Assembly: GCA_018266215.1 (NCBI GenBank)
Contig: JAFEAV010000063.1
Span: forward strand, 1 to 36,750
Origin: Cyanobacteria bacterium SZAS LIN-3
GTDB taxonomy: Bacteria > Cyanobacteriota > Vampirovibrionia > Obscuribacterales > Obscuribacteraceae
DNA length: 36,750 bases
Direction: 5' to 3'
The stretch's first letter is position 1, and each line of letters opens with the position of its first letter. The notes under the pieces were generated by a model, which did no database searches, was not told the DNA's origin, and was given only the letters and a program-made list of their open reading frames with translations. Position numbers and translations under genes: made by a program. Of the stretch, positions 31,529 to 36,750 are shown piece after piece.

Positions 31529-32455
31529 ATGCCAATGCCAGTCCTTGCAGTTTTAGTTTTCTCCTGCGTAGTTGCAAGCTGCGTACTAGTCCTGAGGCCG
31601 GTATTCGGCACCTACGTGGACAACTACGGAGTGCGCATTCGTCCTCGTAAGGAGACGGAAGACAGCTCCGCTGAAAAACCCAGGGATTCTGTCATCCTCA
31701 AGCTGGCCGAGTTTGTCGGTCAATTTGCCCTGTCACTGATGCCGGCTCTGGCCGACAAACGTACGGTGCAACTGCTGACCATGGCTAATTACCGTACCCC
31801 TCAGCACATGGCCATCTTCATCGGTATCAAAACCCTGATGGTCGGTGTGGTTCTGGTTATGACCTTCCTGGCCGCCGCTTCCAACCCGATCATGCTCCTT
31901 GGTGGACTGGTCGGCGCCATCCCCACCTGGATCCTCCCCAACTTCTTCCTGGCCAGCCGTGCGAAGAGCAGACAGGCCCAGGTTTTGAAAGAACTGCCCA
32001 TCATCCTGGACTTGATGATTGTATGCGCCCAAGCCGGTCTTGGTTTGATGCTCGCCGTAGACAAAGTGTCCAAGGAAGTTATGATTTCCTGCCCGGTACT
32101 GGCTGTTGAACTGCAGCAGCTGATTGCCGACGTAAAAGTATTCGCTAAGTCCGTGCCCCACGCCATGCGCGAAATGGGTGAGCGCTGCGGAGTAGACGAG
32201 TTGATTAACATGGCATCAGCCCTGATTGCCGCAGAATCGAAAGGTTCGGACATCAGCTATCCCTTGAGACAGCAAGCGGACGCCCTGCGTGACCGCCTCA
32301 AGCGTAAGAAAGAAGAAGAAGCCGGTAAAGTACCGGTAAAAATGGTGCCCGTCATCATGATCTTCGTTATGCCTCTCATCCTCTGCCCCATGCTTGGTCC
32401 CGCCGTCGTCACGATCATCCAGGCCGTAGGCCCGATCATGGCCGGTTCAAAGTAA
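31529..32455 (+). CDS. tadC: Tad pilus inner-membrane platform protein TadC
   Basis: A 308-residue T2SF-type platform protein paralogous to TadB. The ATG at 31529 is preferred because GAGGAA lies 10 nt upstream; the TTG at 31511 would overlap that site. TM1 (residues 3-25), two central TMs (IKTLMVGVVLVMTFLAAA and the next) and a C-terminal TM flank a T2SF domain (KELPIILDLMIVCAQAGLGL). The 36-bp spacing to tadB and the near contact with the DUF192 gene suggest one transcript. It is the last recognisable Tad gene here. Confidence 0.93.
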   Translation: MPMPVLAVLVFSCVVASCVLVLRPVFGTYVDNYGVRIRPRKETEDSSAEKPRDSVILKLAEFVGQFALSLMPALADKRTVQLLTMANYRTPQHMAIFIGIKTLMVGVVLVMTFLAAASNPIMLLGGLVGAIPTWILPNFFLASRAKSRQAQVLKELPIILDLMIVCAQAGLGLMLAVDKVSKEVMISCPVLAVELQQLIADVKVFAKSVPHAMREMGERCGVDELINMASALIAAESKGSDISYPLRQQADALRDRLKRKKEEEAGKVPVKMVPVIMIFVMPLILCPMLGPAVVTIIQAVGPIMAGSK

Positions 32456-32458
32456 GCA

Positions 32459-32842
32459 GTGCCCCAACCAAAAATCAAATCGCGTTATCTGCGCTTCGTG
32501 AACAGCACGCGCGATAAGGTATTGGCTGAACGCGCATTCAACGCCAACAACCTGTTCACGCGCTTTCGCGGCCTGCTCGGCACAAGCAATTTGCCCGCCG
32601 GAGAGGGCATGTTTCTTGATCCCTGCAACGGCATCCACATGTTCTGGATGACCTATGCCATCGATGCCGTTTTTATCGACGAGCAGTTACAGGTCGTCGC
32701 CCTGGTGGAGAAACTACCTCCCTGGGCAGTTTCCAAAGTCTATAAGACGGCTAAGACCTGCCTGGAATTACCGGTTGGCACAATCAGCGCCACGGGCACC
32801 GTCGTAGGTGATGTGCTTTCTGTTGAGGCCGCGAGCGCATAA
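32459..32842 (+). CDS. DUF192 family protein
   Basis: A 127-residue protein of the DUF192 family, a compact beta-rich fold. Typical segments are ANNLFTRFRGLLG, FLDPCNGIHMFWMTYAID and FIDEQLQVVALVEKLPPW. Unlike many members it has no signal peptide, so it appears cytoplasmic. The GTG start lies 3 nt after the tadC stop, so translation is probably coupled. DUF192 genes recur beside Tad genes in several phyla, but their role is unknown; a link to pilus assembly or glycan handling is inference. It is convergent with the GT87-like gene, 10 bp away. Confidence 0.85.
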   Translation: MPQPKIKSRYLRFVNSTRDKVLAERAFNANNLFTRFRGLLGTSNLPAGEGMFLDPCNGIHMFWMTYAIDAVFIDEQLQVVALVEKLPPWAVSKVYKTAKTCLELPVGTISATGTVVGDVLSVEAASA

Positions 32843-32852
32843 TCTGTCTGGC

Positions 32853-34199
32853 CTAAATCCACATCCGGGGCTCCTGATTGGAGCCGGGTGTGGTGCCGTC
32901 GGTGATGGCGGCAGGCGACTGTTGATAGAGTGAGATGGTGGCCAGGGCGCAGAGCGCCAGATTGTACAGGGCGAAAGGCGCTGTGCGACAGGCTCCTATG
33001 CCCCCGGGCATGAGTAAAAAGAGCCAGCCTGCGGCCGGATAAACGAGCAGAAGCAGGGAAAATAATTTTTCCGCCCGGGGTTCTTCACCGCTCCATGCGG
33101 ATTTGATCGAACTCTGCGCCGCCGCCGGAGCGACCACCGACAGTATGACCAGGTCATAGAGGTGAGTGTGGGGGCTGAAAGTCAAACAATATAAAACAGT
33201 GGTGGCCAGCAGCAGTGCGACGGTATGCGGCCTGGCTCTGGTCGGCTCACCCTTTTGCAGGCCGCCAAACTTCCACCAGAGACTGGCCAGGTAGAACCAG
33301 GCGATAAGGGCCAGACCCCCGGCGATTTTCACCGCCACACTGTCGGCCACAAAAATTGCCAGAAGGCCCCGGACATTGACCATTTCAGAGACAAAACCAC
33401 CGGCCAGATTGGCCGTCTGCTCCGCGTGCAGGACAATTTGCGGATAGTTGATTACGTTTTGCGGTCCAATCGTTGCCACCGCGGCAAGTACCATGACCAG
33501 CTCACAAAGAGCAGCCCAGAGCACTAATTTGTAGCGTCTGCAGGCCAGGGCCGGCACCACTAAAAAGACGCTGTACTGCGGTTTTATCGAGGTTAAGGCC
33601 AGGGCCAGGCCGGCTAGAAATGACCGTTTGCGCATCCAGGCAAAGATGTAGACGGCGGTGATGCCGGCGAGAAAGAGACTTGTCTGACCGAGGGCGAACG
33701 CCCTCAGCATCGGCACCGAGCCGAAGACCGCCAGCCAGAAAAAGAGCAGGGCGTTGATACTGTTAAAACCGGCTCCGGCTCCCGCTGCCGCACGACTGAG
33801 GAAGAATGTCCCGCTGAGGAAAATCAGGCTGCCCGAAAGGCAAAAGACCAGGAAACATTGCTCAATCGGCAGTGTCGCCAGGGGCGCCATCAGTGGAAAA
33901 TCCATGGGCGGATAGTGGATAAATTCCTCCGGCGCCGAGGGATCGCCGAGGGCATCTTTCACCAGATAATCAGCCTGCACCTTAGCGTCATAGGCTTTGA
34001 GTCGGTCCGGGGAGGCGGCGATTTTGCCGCAGACATAGTATTTGGCGAAGTCGCAGTAAAAGAGTCGCGCTGTTTTGCGCTGCTCGGTGAAAGTGTGGCC
34101 GACAAAGGCCGAGCCGGCCAGGGTGAGGAAGAGAATTGCCGCCAGCGAAATATAGATGAGATTGATGCCGTCCAGGCATCTGCTCGCCGACAATTTCAT
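32853..34199 (-). CDS. GT87-like (DUF2029) membrane glycosyltransferase
   Basis: A 448-residue polytopic protein starting at ATG 34199, which overlaps the upstream stop as ATGA; the longer frame to 34247 would overlap that gene by 52 bp. TM1 is followed by an acidic loop (FYCDFAKYYVCGK), then HYPPMDFPLMAPLATLP, ALGQTSLFLAG and TSIKPQY, matching the DUF2029/GT87 pattern and the gene at 8236. It would use a polyprenyl-phosphate sugar on the periplasmic side. It is the last gene of the minus-strand polysaccharide operon with the epimerase and GT2 genes. Sugar and acceptor are unknown. Confidence 0.82.
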   Translation of the reverse strand: MKLSASRCLDGINLIYISLAAILFLTLAGSAFVGHTFTEQRKTARLFYCDFAKYYVCGKIAASPDRLKAYDAKVQADYLVKDALGDPSAPEEFIHYPPMDFPLMAPLATLPIEQCFLVFCLSGSLIFLSGTFFLSRAAAGAGAGFNSINALLFFWLAVFGSVPMLRAFALGQTSLFLAGITAVYIFAWMRKRSFLAGLALALTSIKPQYSVFLVVPALACRRYKLVLWAALCELVMVLAAVATIGPQNVINYPQIVLHAEQTANLAGGFVSEMVNVRGLLAIFVADSVAVKIAGGLALIAWFYLASLWWKFGGLQKGEPTRARPHTVALLLATTVLYCLTFSPHTHLYDLVILSVVAPAAAQSSIKSAWSGEEPRAEKLFSLLLLVYPAAGWLFLLMPGGIGACRTAPFALYNLALCALATISLYQQSPAAITDGTTPGSNQEPRMWI

Positions 34200-35230
34200 C
34201 GCTGCGAACCACTCTGGGTTTGCACATTCTGTTCTTCTTTTTGCCACCAGTGCCAGGTGCTGCTGAGACCGTCATTGAGCGGTGTCCTGGCCTGCCAGCC
34301 AAATTTTTCCCTGGCCTTCTCCACCGACTCGCGGTGGTGCATAACTTCCGCCGGGCGATAAGGTCTTGAGCCCAGGCCGAGGTCGCCGTCGTACTGGCTC
34401 AGCCTGGCAATTTCAGCCGCTACTTCCTTGAGCTTAACTTCGCGTCCGGAGCCAAGATTGAAGCATTCCCCAGCCAGATCCGGCCTGGCGCCCAGCATGA
34501 GGAGCCCTTCAATGCAGTCATCGACATAGACAAAATCGCGGGTCTGCTCGCCGGGACTGATTTGCGCCGGCACCTTTTTTTTGTAGCAGTCAAATAAATA
34601 GGGGATGACCATGCCGGTTTTTTGGCCCGGGCCAAAGACAACCGAGGGGCGCGCCACGATCACACTCAGTCCAAAGCTCACACGGGCCATGGTGAGAAAC
34701 TGGGTGGCAGCCGCCTTGGCGGCGCTGTAGGGTGAGACCGGCGCGAGGGGCTGACTCTCTTCAAAGGGTACAGCACCGGTGCCGTATTCTTCGGAGGAGC
34801 CGATATGCACAAGCAGGGTGTCCTTGCTGTCGAGCAGAGCGGTGGCCAGATTGACCGTGCCGCCCAGGGTTATCCTGGCCTGGTCCACCATCTGATCTTT
34901 GCTGCGATCCCCTGCCGCTTTGGCGGCCAGATGAAAGACCACGGCAAAATGCTTTTTATTGATCACCTCGCGCACCGCCGCCAGATCGGTTACATCCAGT
35001 TCCTGGACCGATTCCGGCCGTATGGAGTCAGTGTGCAGTTCTAAAAATTGCGATTTGTCGTGCACCGTAATCAGGACGTCGGCGCCAAGGTCCGTCAGAC
35101 AGGATGCCAGATGCCGGCCGATGAAGCCCCCGCCGCCGGTGATCAAAACGGATTTGCCCGCGTAGTAAGCGCTCAGGCGAGGGTCAAATTGGCTGGGACT
35201 TGTCATTGCAATAGACTCGAGGCGGATCAT
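34196..35230 (-). CDS. NAD-dependent epimerase/dehydratase (nucleotide-sugar)
   Basis: A 344-residue extended SDR that modifies a nucleotide-sugar. The cofactor motif TGGGGFIG is at 31-38, the substrate-site SSEEYG at 144-149 and the catalytic YxxxK at Y167-K171; ARPSVVFGPGQ and TRDFVYVDDC are family landmarks. It could be a 4-epimerase or a 4,6-dehydratase; the Ser-Glu-Glu-Tyr motif resembles dehydratase/reductase subgroups, but I cannot decide. The start may be 35230 or the ATG at 35206, neither with a strong ribosome-binding site; an in-frame TAA directly precedes 35230. It is 41 bp after the GT2 gene and overlaps the GT87-like gene by 4 bp, so it probably supplies that pathway. Confidence 0.88.
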   Translation of the reverse strand: MIRLESIAMTSPSQFDPRLSAYYAGKSVLITGGGGFIGRHLASCLTDLGADVLITVHDKSQFLELHTDSIRPESVQELDVTDLAAVREVINKKHFAVVFHLAAKAAGDRSKDQMVDQARITLGGTVNLATALLDSKDTLLVHIGSSEEYGTGAVPFEESQPLAPVSPYSAAKAAATQFLTMARVSFGLSVIVARPSVVFGPGQKTGMVIPYLFDCYKKKVPAQISPGEQTRDFVYVDDCIEGLLMLGARPDLAGECFNLGSGREVKLKEVAAEIARLSQYDGDLGLGSRPYRPAEVMHHRESVEKAREKFGWQARTPLNDGLSSTWHWWQKEEQNVQTQSGSQR

Positions 35231-35271
35231 TTAGATCATACCCGGGCCCAGGGCACTGCCTATTCAGTAAA

Positions 35272-35982
35272 TCAGCGGCCGGTTCGATAGTTGTACATAT
35301 TGCGCAGAAATTCGAAGATTGTTGACAAGCGTACGTTTGACGCTCCACCCGGCCTTTTGTGAAAAGTCACCGGCACTTCTTCCACCGTCATGCCGTTTTT
35401 GTGCGCGCTCAGCATCAGCTCGGCGTCGATGAACCAGTCGCTGGAGGAGAGGGAGAGTTTGCGCAGGGCTTCGGGCTTGAGGACTTTGGGCTTGCCGTTG
35501 ACGTCATGGCAAATAAAACCAAACATGGCTTTGAAGAGAGTATTGTAGACCCGGGTCAGGACGCGCCTTTGCAGTCCGTCTTCGCGGATTATGCGCACGA
35601 CTTTGACAATATCGGCGGAGGACGCCCTGGCCGCTTTGAAGACCCGGGCCACGTCCGGTGCGAGAATCTGTTCATCGCCGTCGATATAGCCGATAAATTG
35701 TCCCTTTGCCGCCGCCAGACCGGCGCGTATTCCGCCGCCGTAGCCCTGATTCTGGGCCAGTTCGACCAGGCGCAACTGCGGGTGCTTTGCGGCCAGCTCG
35801 TGGGCCAGCGCCGGGGTATTGTCGGTGGGACCGTTGAGAACGACAACCAGCTCAAAGTCTTCTCCCGGGCAGTGCTCATTGAAACAATTGAGCAAATTGG
35901 CCACTAGGTTTTCGATATTGGCTTCTTCGTTGTAGCAGGTCGTGACAATCGAATAGACCGGTGGGCTGGGTTCGGTAGACAT
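35272..35982 (-). CDS. GT2 family glycosyltransferase (DPM1-like)
   Basis: A 236-residue GT-A glycosyltransferase. The N-terminal SIVTTCYNEEANI is the nucleotide-sugar site, DGDEQ (101-105) replaces the usual DxD/DADLQ motif and PVTFHKRPGGASNV is near the C-terminus. The single-domain length with no TM matches dolichyl/polyprenyl-phosphate-sugar synthases, which would make the lipid-linked donor for GT-C enzymes such as its neighbours; that link is inference. It starts 4 nt after the stop of the upstream membrane protein. Confidence 0.88.
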   Translation of the reverse strand: MSTEPSPPVYSIVTTCYNEEANIENLVANLLNCFNEHCPGEDFELVVVLNGPTDNTPALAHELAAKHPQLRLVELAQNQGYGGGIRAGLAAAKGQFIGYIDGDEQILAPDVARVFKAARASSADIVKVVRIIREDGLQRRVLTRVYNTLFKAMFGFICHDVNGKPKVLKPEALRKLSLSSSDWFIDAELMLSAHKNGMTVEEVPVTFHKRPGGASNVRLSTIFEFLRNMYNYRTGR

Positions 35983-35986
35983 CGCT

Positions 35987-36750
35987 CTATTTTAGTGCCT
36001 TTTCGCGGTCTTTGGCTGCATTGGGAAAGGCAAAACGGGTGACCAGGTAGCTGCTTGCCCGTCCGGCGTATGTTTCGGTCGGTCCTTCCTGCACCAGCTT
36101 CGTTTTGAGCATGGCCTCAAGTAGATCGGTTTTTTCTCTGGTCGGTTCCAGTTTTGAGGTCGGGGTGTATGTATCCCGCACCAGGACAAGCTCTTGTACG
36201 CCCGTCTGGCCGATGTCCCGGACATGTTTCTCGTATTTTTCTATCAACTGAGGATCCTGCCACCAGCCGGCGCGACCCTGGTGCCGGGGCGGCAGTCGTC
36301 CGCTGTCGGGATCGGCGAAGCCCAGAAGCACAGGCAATTTGTCCGCCTTGATGCCGCATTCGTATTTTAAATAATAGACGAGGATGATGCCGACAAAATC
36401 CGGTGTGGTCAGATAAGCGGCCTGGCCGAATTTATTGGCGGCCATTTCCGCCGCCAGTCGGCGCAGACCCGAGCGGTCCTGTGCTGCAATGGCCCTGACT
36501 TCGAAGGCGCTCCAGGCCACGGTGCCTGTGGCAATGGCGGCGACGAGGGCCACTTTTGACTGTTTGCTCCAGTTTTTTAGAACGCTGCTCCGGTCCAGCA
36601 TGGCGGCCATTTTGACCAGAGCAAAGGCAAGAAGCACCCAGCCGGTACCTGCTATTGGATACATGTAACGCACATAGCCAAAAATGTATGGGGTTATGAA
36701 ACCAAAAATGCAGGTGGAATAGATGAAGAGAAGCGCCAGTGTAAGTAGCT
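35987..36750 (-). CDS. C-terminal part of a polytopic GT-C-like protein (5' end outside window)
   Basis: The frame is open from the window end and encodes TM helices beyond the GTG at 36673 (for example LLTLALLFIYSTCIFGF and PYIFGYVRYMYP), so the true start is outside. Two or three TM segments are visible, followed by a soluble C-terminal part of about 170 residues. The RYMYP-x-x-G-x segment before a TM and the soluble end resemble the C-terminal half of GT-C glycosyltransferases. The stop is 4 nt from the GT2 start, so it heads or precedes the minus-strand operon. Function beyond membrane glycosyltransferase-like is not supported. Confidence 0.7.
   Translation of the reverse strand, partial: LLTLALLFIYSTCIFGFITPYIFGYVRYMYPIAGTGWVLLAFALVKMAAMLDRSSVLKNWSKQSKVALVAAIATGTVAWSAFEVRAIAAQDRSGLRRLAAEMAANKFGQAAYLTTPDFVGIILVYYLKYECGIKADKLPVLLGFADPDSGRLPPRHQGRAGWWQDPQLIEKYEKHVRDIGQTGVQELVLVRDTYTPTSKLEPTREKTDLLEAMLKTKLVQEGPTETYAGRASSYLVTRFAFPNAAKDREKALK

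Noticed and set aside
32869..32885. GGCTCC/GGAGCC hairpin near the convergent ends of DUF192 and the GT87-like gene
   Set aside because: A 6-bp stem inside the coding end without a T-run is too weak to call a terminator.

Overview
The window looks like chromosome from a diderm bacterium of moderately high GC. My best guess is a non-photosynthetic member of the Cyanobacteriota (the Vampirovibrionia/Melainabacteria group, perhaps Obscuribacterales). That guess rests on the mix of EF-hand/LysM proteins, many polytopic GT-C glycosyltransferases and a minimal Tad locus. No rRNA or marker gene confirms it. I see no tRNA, rRNA, CRISPR array, insertion sequence or prophage.

1-5850: signalling and small accessory genes. 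A 5'-truncated PAS histidine kinase, an oppositely oriented HEAT-like gene and an OmpR/PhoB-type response regulator are followed by an EF-hand/LysM-like protein, an HSDL2-type short-chain dehydrogenase and a small lipoprotein with a leaderless-looking promoter. Three nearly identical 17-bp Pho-box-like elements (11-bp direct repeats) lie here. Each is followed after exactly 11 nt by a -10-like hexamer. One faces the HEAT gene, one the EF-hand gene, and one a 290-bp non-coding stretch with three hairpins that could be a small RNA. The response regulator's own promoter has its -35 inside the first element, so one regulator could plausibly control all of them.

5871-21617: envelope glycan genes. 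Two polytopic glycosyltransferase-type proteins and a protein made of repeated GspE-N-like domains precede a co-directional block at 10982-21617. In it a two-gene unit (A, B) of GT-C-like proteins occurs twice, with a UDP-galactopyranose-mutase-like flavoprotein between the copies and a further GT-C protein after them. Both B proteins end in a helix-turn-helix plus coiled coil resembling an IS3-type OrfA, an odd tail for a membrane glycosyltransferase.

21553-24939 (minus strand): a tightly coupled operon of an alpha/alpha-toroid (terpene-cyclase-like) protein, a Tat-exported DUF362 lipoprotein and an HTTM/gamma-carboxylase-like membrane protein. It may be a small exported redox or modification system.

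25452-32842: a compact Tad/Flp pilus locus: two Flp pilins separated by a strong hairpin terminator, cpaB, cpaE, cpaF, tadB, tadC and a DUF192 gene. Secretin, prepilin peptidase and minor pilins are absent from the window. 32853-36750 (minus strand): a polysaccharide operon of a partial GT-C protein, a GT2 glycosyltransferase, an NAD-dependent epimerase/dehydratase and a GT87-like protein.
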